From Bradyrhizobium daqingense (GTDB taxonomy: Bacteria > Pseudomonadota > Alphaproteobacteria > Rhizobiales > Xanthobacteraceae), in NCBI RefSeq assembly GCF_021044685.1, contig NZ_CP088014.1, positions 372,001 through 436,000 on the forward strand: a stretch of DNA of 64,000 bases, given 5' to 3'. Made by a program: the position numbers and the translations under genes. This document shows positions 1-8,524 of this stretch, piece after piece. Each line of letters begins with the position of its first letter. Position 1 is the first letter of the stretch. A model generated the notes under the pieces. The model searched no databases and was not told the DNA's origin. It worked only from the letters and a program-made list of their open reading frames with translations.

Positions 1-76
1 ACCGCTCTATCAGCCACAACTCTCTGAAACCGGAGCCGTCGCCTGATCAAAAGTGCGAAAGATTCTGGACAGTACC
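1..76 (+). mobile_element. 3' end of an IS256-family element (partial, runs off the left edge)
   Basis: Positions 2-46 encode the last 14 residues of an IS256 transposase, ending SETGAVA and a TGA. They match the C-terminus of the complete copy at 24900-26200. Positions 47-76 are its terminal inverted repeat, identical to that of the complete copy in reverse orientation. The element ends at 76 and interrupts a coupling-ATPase gene that resumes at 77. The other end and its target duplication lie outside the window. Confidence 0.88.
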
Positions 77-192
77 GAGACTATGGCGCTGCAGGATGCC
101 GAGCGGGGGAACGACTTCGCTCTCATTGATCCGCACGGTGACCTTGTCGCTCGCGTTGCTTCGCGCATTACCACCTACAAGATCAGGTAGTA
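77..192 (+). pseudogene. Fragment of a HerA/VirD4-like (DUF87) ATPase gene
   Basis: Directly after the IS256 end the + strand reads ETMALQDAERGN, then ALIDPHGDLVARVAS. This closely matches residues 49-75 of the ATPase encoded at 10472-11653 (ESMALQDIERGC and LALIDPHGDLVERVAA). Only about 35 codons survive before two stop codons. It is the debris of a second conjugation-type ATPase whose 5' part was separated by the IS insertion. Confidence 0.7.
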
Positions 193-432
193 AGAAATGC
201 TCCCAGTATGTGTTAAACAGTGAGGTATAGAGCGATGGCAGCCGGAGAAAGGGAAATGTCGGGCGGTGGTTGTGCGCTCGGATACTTGATGCGGGAGAGC
301 GGAATGCCCGAGGGCAACGAATGGCCCGAGTATGAGGCTGCGCGCGAGATGATGCTGATGCAATAATAATGATCAATTTGGCCGTATAGTGCGCTGACGG
401 ACCTAACTCTGCTCCTGTCCCCGCGCCTGCCG
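193..432. other. No gene recognised
   Basis: Short open frames on the minus strand here have no recognisable domain and no convincing ribosome binding site. I see only decayed sequence between the ATPase fragment and the dGTPase remnant. Confidence 0.5.
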
Positions 433-1290
433 ATGAGTCGAAACGCACGGTTACAGCGCGAGGGCGCACCAAATCTGCTCCAAGGCAGCGACGCGGCTGC
501 CCCTATATATACAAAGCTTGATAAGCGACGCGAAGTTGCTCGGGAGCCGGATAAAGCGATTAATCCCGATGCGAGCAGGAACGTGCGGAGAATCGATTAT
601 GCGCGCCTTGTACACAGCCCTGCATTTCGTCGCCTTCAGGGCAAGACTCAGCCTTTGCCTTTTCCGGGTGAGTGAGATTTCTTTCGCAATCGGTTAACCC
701 ACCCTCTTGAGGTCAGCAAGATTGCGAAAGGAATCGCAATCAGAATGAACAGCAAGTATTTCCAAGACGCAGAGCATCTACCTGAGAACGAGCGCGACGA
801 CTACGAGATTTCCACCGACTTGGTTGAGTTCGCAGCGCTCGCGCATGATTTAGGACACGCTCCGTTTGGGCCGGGTCTCGATGAATGTATGATTTGAAAC
901 GGTGGATTTGAAGGTAACGCCCAGACGCCGCGCATTCTCTCGCGTCTCGAAAAAGCGCACGGCCGACTGGCCTTCCATCGAGTTTCGCGATGCAAATGAT
1001 CCGCGCCGCGGTTTGAACCTCACATATCGTGCGCTCGCATCTGTACTGAAAGCACGACAAAGAAATTCTGAATCGACACGAAGGCGATAGTCTCGAAAGA
1101 AGTTATCATAGGAGTGAGGCGCAGTTGGTGGAGGAGATAAAATTTGCAATCACTGGGGAAGAAAGGCGTCTAGGAATTCAAGTCGAGTGTCACATCATGG
1201 ATGTGGCCGACGATCTTGCGTATTCCGCGCATGATTTCGAGGGACGCGATGAAGGCTGGAGACGATCGGCGAAATTGAATAGCCGCTCTT
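433..1290 (+). pseudogene. dgt: dGTPase (dNTP triphosphohydrolase, HD superfamily), degraded
   Basis: Joining frames recovers the family in order: RRIDYARLVHSPAFRRLQGKTQ, then [20 protein letters not shown], then the HD-domain stretch [13 protein letters not shown], then NGGFEGNAQTPRILSRLE, and finally IMDVADDLAYSAHDFEG around 1197. Intact family members hydrolyse dGTP to deoxyguanosine and tripolyphosphate, and some act in phage defence by draining dNTPs. Here the frame is broken by a TGA near 673 and several later stops and shifts, so no full enzyme can be made. The last piece is in frame with the following membrane-protein gene. Family assignment is secure; loss of function follows from the breaks seen. 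Confidence 0.8.
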
Positions 1291-1313
1291 GGTGGAGTTG
1301 CAGAGAGGAATCA

Positions 1314-1811
1314 ATGGCAAGTGGAACAAACGAGAGTCAGGCGACGCGAACCGACACCGAAAAGTCAGCAGCTGCTTATGCTTGGGATTATTTTCAGTAT
1401 CATGCAGGTCAGCGACAGGCGGTCTTCAGATTCTTCCTAACTCTAGTTGGTCTGGCAACACTTGCCTATGGCTATTCACTTCGAAATAGCGGTTTAAATT
1501 CCGGCGCTTCGCAGGAGACGCTTCGCCTTCTGATAGGCGCTCTTCTTATCATCATAAGCTTTCTGTTTTGGCGCCTCGATAAGCGCAGCCAATGCCTCAT
1601 CAAACATTCTGAGGCCGCACTGAAAAAGGTTGAGGTCCGCCTCGCATCCGCGCTGAACAACGATGAGACGATCAAGTTAATGCATAGGAGCGATGAAAAG
1701 GTTGGGGGTTTTTTTGCGTTGGTGGAGAGCTTTCGACAAATCTACGCCATCGTCTTTTCGTTGGTTGGGCTCGCTGGCGCGGTGCTAATATTCCTGCATT
1801 TTTTGCGATGA
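1314..1811 (+). CDS. Small three-helix membrane protein of unknown function
   Basis: The ATG at 1314 follows a good AGAGAGGAA ribosome binding site, so I prefer it to the longer frame running in from the dGTPase remnant. The 165-residue product has predicted membrane segments at about 38-54, 70-87 and 142-163, with a charged, helical middle (88-130). A conserved-looking block (WDYFQYHAGQRQAVFRF, residues 24-40) precedes the first helix. The same block occurs in the broken gene at 1959-2169. It lies directly downstream of a dGTPase remnant. Small membrane proteins beside nucleotide enzymes are often effectors in defence cassettes, but that role is inference; I cannot name the family. Confidence 0.7.
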   Translation: MASGTNESQATRTDTEKSAAAYAWDYFQYHAGQRQAVFRFFLTLVGLATLAYGYSLRNSGLNSGASQETLRLLIGALLIIISFLFWRLDKRSQCLIKHSEAALKKVEVRLASALNNDETIKLMHRSDEKVGGFFALVESFRQIYAIVFSLVGLAGAVLIFLHFLR

Positions 1812-1958
1812 CCTGCGTGAGTTCGTTGGCATTTCGGCTATTTTGAGATCAAGAACGCACTACGAGCCGCAAGCTGAGGCCGTTCAGGCGGCGTGGTTCC
1901 ATGACACATCGCGCGTCGACTTCTCTGTTCGGCCAGCCGCAATGCGGTCATCAGCGCT

Positions 1959-2169
1959 TTACACCACACTCGCCAGCCCCTCAGGCTCACTCTGGCGAAT
2001 AAGACGGGCTAGGTAGAGACGAAAAACTGCTTGGCGCTGCTGTGCATGATACTTTAAAATATTCCCAACGATAGTAGAGGGAATTCCTTCGCGCATCTTC
2101 AAGTTGCTTCTTGCGATTATCATCATGCACTTCCATAAGCGCAGTCCGTAAAAAATCATCGCCGATCAT
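1959..2169 (-). pseudogene. Truncated, frameshifted homologue of the 1314-1811 membrane protein
   Basis: From an ATG at 2169, overlapping the end of the Nudix gene by 14 bases, the frame reads MIGDDFLRTALMEVHDD and then RWEYFK. After a one-base shift near 2060 it continues YHAQQRQAVFRLYLARLI to a stop at 1959. The joined block WEYFKYHAQQRQAVFRL parallels WDYFQYHAGQRQAVFRF of the protein at 1314-1811. The second and third membrane helices are missing. It was probably the last gene of the minus-strand operon 4438 to 1959. Confidence 0.65.
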
Positions 2170-2638
2170 TGCTTTGCTGCCTCTCAAGCTGACCAAATAG
2201 GTAGACCCAGATTGGCTCTAAACCAGGCTTGGCGTTCCACTCGCGTTCGCCAATGAGGCCCCTTTGATAACGCTCGCTACGTGCCGCCAGTTCGCGAAGT
2301 TGAACCGGTGACGCCCAGAGAGCGCGACGGGCTTCACGGCGACTCAAACGAACCTCTCCTTCAACGATCGCTTCGTAAATCTTCCAAAGATGCCAGGTGC
2401 CGTTGGGCCGTCTGCAGCGATTGTGAAGTCGCTCTTCATGAAGGAATGAAAGGTGCAAAGCTGTCAATCCAACTTCTTCAGCAAGCTCGGCGATAGCTGC
2501 TTGTTCATAAGAGCCATGATCGTCGACGTGCCCCGCAGGAGGAGCGAAGCCGAAAGGAGGTTGAGCCCTCTCGATCAGGAGAATGCTAGAGCCTTTGCGC
2601 ACAAGAATGCCGACACTAGTATGGTCGCATAGTTTCAA
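2156..2638 (-). CDS. Nudix hydrolase
   Basis: This 160-residue protein has the Nudix fold layout: VGILVRKGSSILLIERA, then PAGHVDDHG, then AIAELAEEVGL. The Nudix box G-x5-E-x7-R-E-U-x-E-E-x-G-U is recognisable, but the first Glu is Gly and the Arg is Ala; the metal-binding EE pair is kept. Family members hydrolyse nucleoside diphosphates linked to another group, usually with Mg2+. Its start overlaps the stop of the 498-residue gene upstream by four bases, so the two are likely translated together. Substrate cannot be told from sequence. Confidence 0.85.
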   Translation of the reverse strand: MKLCDHTSVGILVRKGSSILLIERAQPPFGFAPPAGHVDDHGSYEQAAIAELAEEVGLTALHLSFLHEERLHNRCRRPNGTWHLWKIYEAIVEGEVRLSRREARRALWASPVQLRELAARSERYQRGLIGEREWNAKPGLEPIWVYLFGQLERQQSNDRR

Positions 2639-4131
2639 CGTAGATTTCTCCGCAAGAATTCTTCGGAATAGTGCTTAACTCGAGCCAGCGCTTCCCCAAA
2701 AGCTACTTTTCGTGAGTCTTCGTTTGCCGGGTGTTCGATTACGATGACGTCCTCAGCCGGCAATTTGTGGTCAAATGGCCCCATTGGTTCGGCGTCGTCA
2801 ATCTCTTTCAAAATAATGATAGCTTTGCCTGAAGCCCTTGCGTGACTGCACTCCATCTGCGTGCCCGTACTCCAGTCTTTTTTGGAAAGCCCTGGCCTAT
2901 ATATGACTACGCAATCAGATTGATCGATCAAACGTAGGTCTCGTACACGAATTTGGCGATCTACCACTGATTGTGCTCGATTTTTCGTAATAACCTCGTC
3001 CATTTCCGATCTTTTGATTGATATCTGGGTAGTTGGCGTAAAAGGAGCGATTGTGTCTTCGTCCTCCGTTGGCCACATCTCGCCAAGCCGGATGTCAAGA
3101 TCTTCGTCGCTAACGCATGAGTTTATCAGGGTATTGTTGATGCTCCCAAGCAAGGTCTTCGCGTTAGTATAATCTGTTTGATCCAGTGCAGTGGCTAACT
3201 CGGCGGTCAGCCGCTGTAGTGTGCTGATACGCTGCTCCTCTTTTGCGTGCTCGCTTTCTCGAACGCCGTCTAGTGCGATTTGAATGGGTCGCTCATTGAT
3301 GGTGAGTGGATCGAACGAGGACACTTTCGCGCTGAAGAAGTGCCTAAAATGATTGATCTGATCGATCATGTCTCTGTCCCTACAACATCGCCAGCGTGTG
3401 AGGGGCTTCGTAATGGGGTAGGAAAGATAAATGCGTGGTACATTTGGGTCGGAGATATACGTGATGAGCGAATAGATTGACTGTCGAACGGAAAATATTG
3501 GAGATCGAAGGCGGGGGAATAGGCCGGATTTCCTGTCTCCGCGCCGAATCTCTATGGCGTCCATTACGTAGTCGGCAAAGAGCGCTTCGACATTGCGCCA
3601 TCGCAGTAGTTCAGAGAGTCGAAAATGACGCCGGGGATTTAGGCGCGCCTGAACGCTGTATACATCATCAATAAGCGTAATGATGAAGGTGGGCTTGAAA
3701 TCATCTAGCAGAAATTCGAGGAAAGCGAATGAAATCTTTCCATCGTCAGCAGTATGGGTCCAGGTGATGGGCGTATAAAAATGGCTCTCGCTTTGAAACG
3801 AGAGATGAGCCAAGAGGAACACATATTTGGGCTTGGATGCGTTCGATAGCCACGTCCGCTTCATTTCTAAGAAGGATGACATCCAGGAAGCACGGCCTGA
3901 AGGAGTCCCGATGATCCCGTACGCCGTGGATGGGATTGCTCTTTCAAGCTCAAGAACCAGGATCTGCTCATTGCGGATTCGCGAGCATGCCTCTTGATCC
4001 CCCTTTGCTGTCGCCGCTCGCCAATCTGCATCGCGTTCGAGCAAAAAAGGAACAACGTGTTCCTCTATGCACTTGAGCTTATTAAGGCCGGTATGTCCGG
4101 CCACCAAAACTCTAATCTGTTCTAAAGACAT
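2635..4131 (-). CDS. P-loop-like protein with C-terminal nucleoside 2-deoxyribosyltransferase-like domain
   Basis: The 498-residue product begins with a strand and a degenerate P-loop (VLVAGHTGLNK, residues 8-17; GxxGxxK rather than GxxGxGKT). It then has helices typical of adenylate-kinase-like proteins (FIITLIDDVYSVQARL, 149-164). The C-terminal half looks like the deoxyribosyltransferase/TIR-like fold: RIYLSYPITK (233-242), DLRLIDQSDCVVIYRP (398-413) and STGTQMECSHARASGK (421-436), where E427 fits the catalytic Glu. Such domains cleave N-glycosidic bonds of nucleosides or NAD-like molecules. It is central in an operon with a Nudix gene. Domain assignment is from motif reading; a role in defence or nucleotide salvage is inference. 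Confidence 0.65.
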   Translation of the reverse strand: MSLEQIRVLVAGHTGLNKLKCIEEHVVPFLLERDADWRAATAKGDQEACSRIRNEQILVLELERAIPSTAYGIIGTPSGRASWMSSFLEMKRTWLSNASKPKYVFLLAHLSFQSESHFYTPITWTHTADDGKISFAFLEFLLDDFKPTFIITLIDDVYSVQARLNPRRHFRLSELLRWRNVEALFADYVMDAIEIRRGDRKSGLFPRLRSPIFSVRQSIYSLITYISDPNVPRIYLSYPITKPLTRWRCCRDRDMIDQINHFRHFFSAKVSSFDPLTINERPIQIALDGVRESEHAKEEQRISTLQRLTAELATALDQTDYTNAKTLLGSINNTLINSCVSDEDLDIRLGEMWPTEDEDTIAPFTPTTQISIKRSEMDEVITKNRAQSVVDRQIRVRDLRLIDQSDCVVIYRPGLSKKDWSTGTQMECSHARASGKAIIILKEIDDAEPMGPFDHKLPAEDVIVIEHPANEDSRKVAFGEALARVKHYSEEFLRRNLR

Positions 4132-4171
4132 AAAAAACCCGAGGTGTTCAAAGCCACCTCAGGTTGCCAAT

Positions 4172-4438
4172 TTAATGGAGTGGAATCAACTGGCGTTCGA
4201 CCTCGACGAACGCCTTAATCTCCTCAAGTCCGGCGAAATAACCAAAATGGGCATAAAGCGCCGGCGTTGGGGAGTCGGCATCGCGACGTTCATCAACAAG
4301 CAACGTCGCTTTTGCGCTCGATTTTTCGAGGAAATCCAATAAGATGCGCTCCGCCTCTGCGTCTTCTGGGGATCGGTCGTGTTGGACAAAGAGCAGAAAT
4401 TTGTCCTCCTCATTGGTTGAACGGGATCTCAGATTCAT
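4172..4438 (-). CDS. Hypothetical protein, first or second gene of the Nudix operon
   Basis: An 88-residue acidic protein (begins MNLRSRSTNEEDKFLLF) with no motif I recognise. It lies 40 bases upstream of the P-loop/deoxyribosyltransferase-like gene on the same strand, so it is probably co-transcribed. The stretch KFLLFVQHDRSPEDAEAERI looks like a strand followed by a helix. I do not recognise the family. Confidence 0.5.
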   Translation of the reverse strand: MNLRSRSTNEEDKFLLFVQHDRSPEDAEAERILLDFLEKSSAKATLLVDERRDADSPTPALYAHFGYFAGLEEIKAFVEVERQLIPLH

Positions 4439-4692
4439 CGGATATCCTCCTTCGTGAACAAACCATGAACATAGTACGTTACGCGACCTTGAATTGCAAT
4501 CGCTCCGTCATTCGGGCGTCGTGGGGATAGCAGCAGGGATGAATGTTGTTTGTTCTGTGCTCGCTGAGGAAATTGATCAATCTTCCGCCCGCGGCACCTT
4601 GATCTAGGTCCAGCGAGAAGGGCGTCCACCACTAAGTAGTGGGCTAAGATTCGCGGGATCCTGTCAAACATATCGCGCTTAGCTGTGCGCAA
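4435..4692 (-). CDS. Possible small hypothetical protein
   Basis: An 85-codon frame whose stop overlaps the start of the next gene (4438) by four bases, an arrangement common in real operons. The C-terminus (IQGRVTYYVHGLFTKEDIR) looks protein-like but the N-terminal part is rich in Arg and not convincing, so it may be a shortened or frameshifted gene. Confidence 0.3.
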   Translation of the reverse strand: MRTAKRDMFDRIPRILAHYLVVDALLAGPRSRCRGRKIDQFPQRAQNKQHSSLLLSPRRPNDGAIAIQGRVTYYVHGLFTKEDIR

Positions 4693-4822
4693 GTCTGTTT
4701 ATTCCCCACCATCTTGTACGTGACATCGCCAAATTTCACAGAGGTGAGCAGCATTGTTCGCAGTTTCGCAAGCCACTCTCGTCCGTCGCGGTAGCTGTCG
4801 CCGGGCATCATCGAACGCGCCA

Positions 4823-4996
4823 TTAGGCGACCAACAATAACGAGAAAGAATAGCCTCTTCGCTGACGCCTCCCTGCGTCCGGCGCCGTGCGCCGCTGTGG
4901 TGGGTTTTGTTGTTCAGCGCAATAGGCATGGCTCTCTCGCCTCGCCGCCGGATTTGCCGCACGCTCGAAAGCGTGCTCGTACGTTCTTTTGGTCAT
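4823..4996 (-). CDS. Small hypothetical protein
   Basis: A 57-residue basic protein starting MTKRTYEHAFERAAN. The ATG at 4996 is preceded by a strong AAAGGAAAA ribosome binding site, which is the main reason to accept it. It lies downstream of the DUF4062-type gene on the same strand. No domain is recognised. Confidence 0.4.
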   Translation of the reverse strand: MTKRTYEHAFERAANPAARRESHAYCAEQQNPPQRRTAPDAGRRQRRGYSFSLLLVA

Positions 4997-5115
4997 GGTC
5001 GTTTTCCTTTCAAAGGTTGCGGGCTGTTTCCCGGATGTCGCTTGCTGATAACCAGCCCCGCGTGGCACTCGCCAGGCACTTATGCGGGCACGCCGCAACG
5101 ATTCCTGACGGCGGG

Positions 5116-5691
5116 TCATCGGCATTGGGGAAGGCGATGAGCAAACCGCGTGATGATCGCCAGAAGGACCTGTTGCTTCCGGGCCTTGAGCTCGCGCACC
5201 TGGTTCGTGAGGTTTCGGAGGAGTTGGTCTTTCAGGGATTGAATGGTGGCGAACTCGCCGATGAGCGCATGGGTCAGGGTTTGCTTTTTGAACGCCTTGA
5301 GCTTCGCATGCTGCCTTGCGTCAATCCGGGCGGGGTCAATGGGTCGCCGGGAGAACTAGAGAAGAGCTGGCTTCGAGGCCGCGACGAACCGATCGAACTC
5401 CTCGATGGTCCCGGATTCGGCAACGCTGGTGCCGACGCGCGTCCAGAACATCCCCAGCAAGATATCGCACTTGGATACGAGCTGGGCGTTGATGGCCCGT
5501 TGGGGTCGGCTTCCGCCTTGCGGCCGGGCATGGGTTTCCCACCGAACCGGCAACAGGACGACGCCTTCTGCAAAGGCGTGCTTGGCGTTCCAGTCATTTA
5601 TTACCTCGGTCGCGGCGTTGCGTTCGCGTTCCTCGGTCAGGTCGGACGGGGAGGCGATGAATACCCAGAAGATTTGCGCGTTGAAGGTCAT
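5116..5691 (-). pseudogene. DUF4062/TIR-like domain protein interrupted by one in-frame amber codon
   Basis: The first 111 residues carry the family signature: IFWVFIASPSDLTEERE (residues 6-22), VINDWNAKHA, LPVRWETHARP and CDILLGMFWTRVGT. After a TAG at 5356-5358 (reading ALL-stop-FSRRPIDP) the same frame runs on for 80 more sense codons. That tail has RRPIDPARIDARQHAKLKA and ends in a helical segment before a TGA at 5116. Family members usually have Tyr or Phe at this spot (LYFS-type), so one base change explains the stop. DUF4062 proteins are TIR-like and often associated with signalling or defence. Either a recent pseudogene or, less likely, amber read-through. Confidence 0.75.
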
Positions 5692-6019
5692 GGGATGCCC
5701 AAGAATCGGTAAAAGCGGTAGTCTACGGAGGCCGGAACTGCCTGCAAGTCAGGCCAGCCCGCGAGTCAGGTAGCCTTGTGGGCGAGACTCTCGCGGAGGA
5801 CCACAAATGAGTGTAGGTCATGGGCGCGGGCATCGGAGCGCAGGATATTGGCGGCGACCCTGAACACTGTACCTCGCCGTGCTCGCCGCGATGCAGTAGC
5901 GACCGCTTGTTTGGCTGTGAATGCGTCTTTCTGGTTGTGCGTCGGGCGTAGACATCTTCACGCAAATCGTGGAAGGGTTTTGGCCGCGCATTTCATTCGC
6001 GGCGGTCTCAGGGGCATCT
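5692..6019. other. No gene recognised
   Basis: About 330 bases between divergently oriented genes. Presumably it contains the promoters of the DUF4062 gene (minus) and of the 6020 gene (plus). I see no clear -35/-10 pair or hairpin. Confidence 0.4.
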
Positions 6020-7060
6020 ATGAGTGGTGATGGAAGTGTTGCCGTCTGGTGCGTCCATCGGGCTCGCCACGGAGAGGCGACCGCCGAGGTCCACTGCAAT
6101 TATTGGCGTGTGGCCGGAGATGCAGATTTCAAAGGCAAGAACGGCCGAGTTCGCGACTTTTTGGAATTGGGGGTGTGGCTATCCGAGCCAACCCAGGTAG
6201 CGAAGGTGAATATTTTCCTACCGTTCTCGTTGCTCCTGACGGCGATTGAGGATTGCGCGCCGTACTTTGCCCGCGTTGAAATCGCGCAAGGCATCTTCAA
6301 TGAGCCTCTGACATGCAATTCTAGGAGAGGTCCGCAGTGCGTGGAATTGATCAAGGAGGGAACTCCTTTTTGTCGGGTCCACATCTTCATGACGAATAAT
6401 GGAGCGCTGGATGAGAGACAGCTCGCCGTATCGGAGAATTCTGGTGGCACTTTGCTCACGATCACAAGGCAGGCTATCGATGAGGTCTGTACAAATCTCG
6501 CGGCCGGATCGCCCGTCTATTTTCGACTTCGCATATATATCGAAAGCAAGGAGCCATTTGTCCGCACGATTACTCCGCGTGATCGTCTATTCCAAAGCGG
6601 GTTTGATGAGGTCGAATACGTTGACCTAAGACTCAACGAGGCACGTACGTTGCCTAATCGGGTAGAAAACCTCATGCTCGCCGATGCCGCCGATAGGCCG
6701 CCGGTGACTCTTACGAGGGTTGCGTTTCTGACGGCTGTTCCTGTGCTTGCAGACGTAACGCTCAGTAGTCGACTCCTGCACAAGAGTCGCCTGTTGGAGC
6801 ACAATTTCTGGAATGATTATGTTCCAAGTGGAATCCCAGATGGTATGATGGTTTACCACTGGCGAGAGATAGACCCGGCCGGTATCAAAGATTTCTCCGC
6901 GTTTGTGAAGATGCAGACGCGGCGTACTGGGCGCCAGATTTTGAAGAACTACTTGATCATCGCCTTTGCATTTGGCGTCTTGGGTAATCTTACAGCATCC
7001 GCGATTGAGCCTTCCCTGACGAGTGCGCTTTCGTTTCTGGCTTCTTTGTTTGGAAAATGA
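6020..7060 (+). CDS. Hypothetical protein with C-terminal membrane helix
   Basis: A 346-residue protein; I take the ATG at 6020 (MSGDGSVAVWCVHRAR) because the in-frame residues before it look non-coding. Most of the chain is soluble and rich in strands (ATAEVHCNYWRV, AKVNIFLPFSLLLTAI, YFRLRIYIESKEPF). A single membrane segment follows near residues 314-345 (YLIIAFAFGVLGNL...). Its stop overlaps the start of the GNAT gene in an ATGA, so the two are translationally coupled. I do not recognise the family. The soluble sensor-like part plus terminal anchor would fit a membrane-tethered effector or sensor, which is a guess. Confidence 0.65.
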   Translation: MSGDGSVAVWCVHRARHGEATAEVHCNYWRVAGDADFKGKNGRVRDFLELGVWLSEPTQVAKVNIFLPFSLLLTAIEDCAPYFARVEIAQGIFNEPLTCNSRRGPQCVELIKEGTPFCRVHIFMTNNGALDERQLAVSENSGGTLLTITRQAIDEVCTNLAAGSPVYFRLRIYIESKEPFVRTITPRDRLFQSGFDEVEYVDLRLNEARTLPNRVENLMLADAADRPPVTLTRVAFLTAVPVLADVTLSSRLLHKSRLLEHNFWNDYVPSGIPDGMMVYHWREIDPAGIKDFSAFVKMQTRRTGRQILKNYLIIAFAFGVLGNLTASAIEPSLTSALSFLASLFGK

Positions 7061-7602
7061 CAATGACCCGAGCAAACGTCCTTCTGAACGGCCGCCAAGC
7101 GGCAACGCCTCTTACCACTCAGGAGAGTGAGGCGCTGGCCTTCCTGATACCACTTTCCCACGATTATCCGGGGATCGAGGCTTGGTTTCGGATAAAGGTC
7201 GTTCCAGGCCTTCGAAACGAAAGCCGGATACTGCTTCGGGTCGAGAGACACGGACAACTCGTCGGATTAGCCATTGGAAAACGTGAGCCCGGAGAGAATA
7301 AGATTTGCACTGTTCGGATTGCGCCCAGCTACTTTGGGCGTGGGATCGGTGTTCGCTTGTTTGATGAAGTGCTTCGCTGGCTCAACGACGATAAGCCACA
7401 TCTGACGGTGAGTGAGAATCGGTTGCCAGCATTCGAACGCATTTTCGATTTCTATGGATTTAACCTAACGTCTGTCCAGCAAGGATTGTACGTGCCGAAC
7501 ACCGCAGAAATTGCATACAACGAGCATGTCGCGGCGGAGCATCGCTTCGGTGCACTAGCTAATCCGCCTGCGAGATATCATGCGCTGGATGAGCACTTCT
7601 AG
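7057..7602 (+). CDS. GNAT-family N-acetyltransferase
   Basis: This 181-residue protein has the GNAT core: LVGLAIGKREPGENKICTV strands, then VRIAPSYFGRGIGVRLFDE, where GRGIG (residues 94-98) fits the acetyl-CoA pyrophosphate loop. NRLPAFERIFDFYGF follows, as in many GNATs. Family members move an acetyl group from acetyl-CoA to an amine; the acceptor is unknown. It overlaps the upstream membrane-anchored gene by four bases. Its 3' end overlaps the convergent kinase-like gene by 48 bases, so the two blocks are tightly packed. Confidence 0.75.
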   Translation: MTMTRANVLLNGRQAATPLTTQESEALAFLIPLSHDYPGIEAWFRIKVVPGLRNESRILLRVERHGQLVGLAIGKREPGENKICTVRIAPSYFGRGIGVRLFDEVLRWLNDDKPHLTVSENRLPAFERIFDFYGFNLTSVQQGLYVPNTAEIAYNEHVAAEHRFGALANPPARYHALDEHF

Positions 7603-8133
7603 ATCGCCATCGTGCATCACTGTTCCAATCTCAAGAGGCAAAGCGAGTTCGCTTGCGTAACTTTCGCAAACTCGACGGGCTACGCCTGTTTGAAACTGAA
7701 GTTCTTCAGCGGTTCGAGATGGGCGTAAGCGAGTGTCTTTTCTTCGTCTTTCCATTACCAGTTCGGGCGGAGCTTCGAGAAGTACTAGTCCGTCAGGGCT
7801 CATTGCGCGGACTGCATCTACAGGTACTTCAATCAGTTCATGATCATTGTCAATGACGCTATGTGCGTCGATCAATACGTCTGACGTTTCGCGGCCCAGC
7901 CTAAAATGCCTAAGTGCCTCGCCGAGAAGATTTTGATTTTGCAGAACATTACCTGCGACGTCCGTTCGCAAAATGGCGCTGTCGATGTTTTTGGCGGCTT
8001 GCAATAACGCTCCGGCGCTCGTGTGCAAAACCGATGGATGCCGGGCCACGTAGGACGCGCACGCGGTCGACTTCCCCACACCGGAGATGCCGAAGACTAG
8101 TACAGTCCCGATTCTAGAAATGGGCTTGTTCAA
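7555..8133 (-). CDS. P-loop nucleoside/nucleotide kinase-like protein
   Basis: This 192-residue protein opens with a clean Walker A (FGISGVGKST, residues 14-23), followed by kinase-like helices. DVLIDAHSVIDNDHELIEVP suits a substrate-binding strand and loop. LVLLEAPPELVMERRRKDTRLR resembles the lid region of adenylate-kinase-type enzymes. It is the third gene of an overlapping minus-strand operon (9557 to 7555), overlapping the ASCH gene by 20 bases. The substrate could be a nucleotide, a nucleoside or an RNA end; sequence does not decide. Confidence 0.75.
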   Translation of the reverse strand: MNKPISRIGTVLVFGISGVGKSTACASYVARHPSVLHTSAGALLQAAKNIDSAILRTDVAGNVLQNQNLLGEALRHFRLGRETSDVLIDAHSVIDNDHELIEVPVDAVRAMSPDGLVLLEAPPELVMERRRKDTRLRPSRTAEELQFQTGVARRVCESYASELALPLEIGTVMHDGDLEVLIQRMISRRRIS

Positions 8134-8524
8134 AGAGGGGTGCTCGTTGATGGCCTACGTACATAAAAGACTGAGGTGGACTGAAATTCTCCATTACATG
8201 GGAGGGGTTTATGTGCTCTGCAAATGCTCTAACAGCACCAATTTTAAGAGCATAGGCCTGCGTTCGCCCGCAGAAGTAGCCATCGTAGTATTCCTTTGAG
8301 ATACCTGAGCCTGAACGAGTTTTAAGCCACAGCTGCTCGGGATGCCCCTCCAAAATCTCCGCGATATCAAACTCTCCTACCAGTCGGCCGACCGGGCGGG
8401 TACAGTAGATAAGCACCGTTTTGACGTCCCGCCGTGAGAATATCTTACGTCTAAATTCAAACGTCTTCGCACCCGATAGGATGTTCTCGACGTGTACGGG
8501 CTTAATCGACAACAATACGCGCAT
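8114..8524 (-). CDS. ASCH-domain protein
   Basis: This 136-residue protein starts MRVLLSIKPVHVENILSGAKTFEFRRK. That is the typical opening of ASCH domains, whose first strand, helix and FEFRR segment form the ligand cleft. VLIYCTRPVGRLVGEFDIAEI follows. ASCH domains are PUA-related; known members bind RNA or hydrolyse modified nucleosides (E. coli YqfB acts on N4-acetylcytidine). It overlaps both neighbours by about 20 bases, in an operon with a GNAT fusion and a P-loop kinase. A link to acetylated nucleosides is therefore attractive but is inference. Confidence 0.8.
   Translation of the reverse strand: MRVLLSIKPVHVENILSGAKTFEFRRKIFSRRDVKTVLIYCTRPVGRLVGEFDIAEILEGHPEQLWLKTRSGSGISKEYYDGYFCGRTQAYALKIGAVRAFAEHINPSHVMENFSPPQSFMYVGHQRAPLFEQAHF

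Noticed and set aside
47..472. 141-codon minus-strand frame
   Set aside because: It spans an IS256 end and a decayed ATPase fragment read backwards, with no domain.
4897..5712. 271-codon plus-strand frame
   Set aside because: It lies opposite the DUF4062 gene, whose conserved motifs are on the minus strand; the plus product has no domain.
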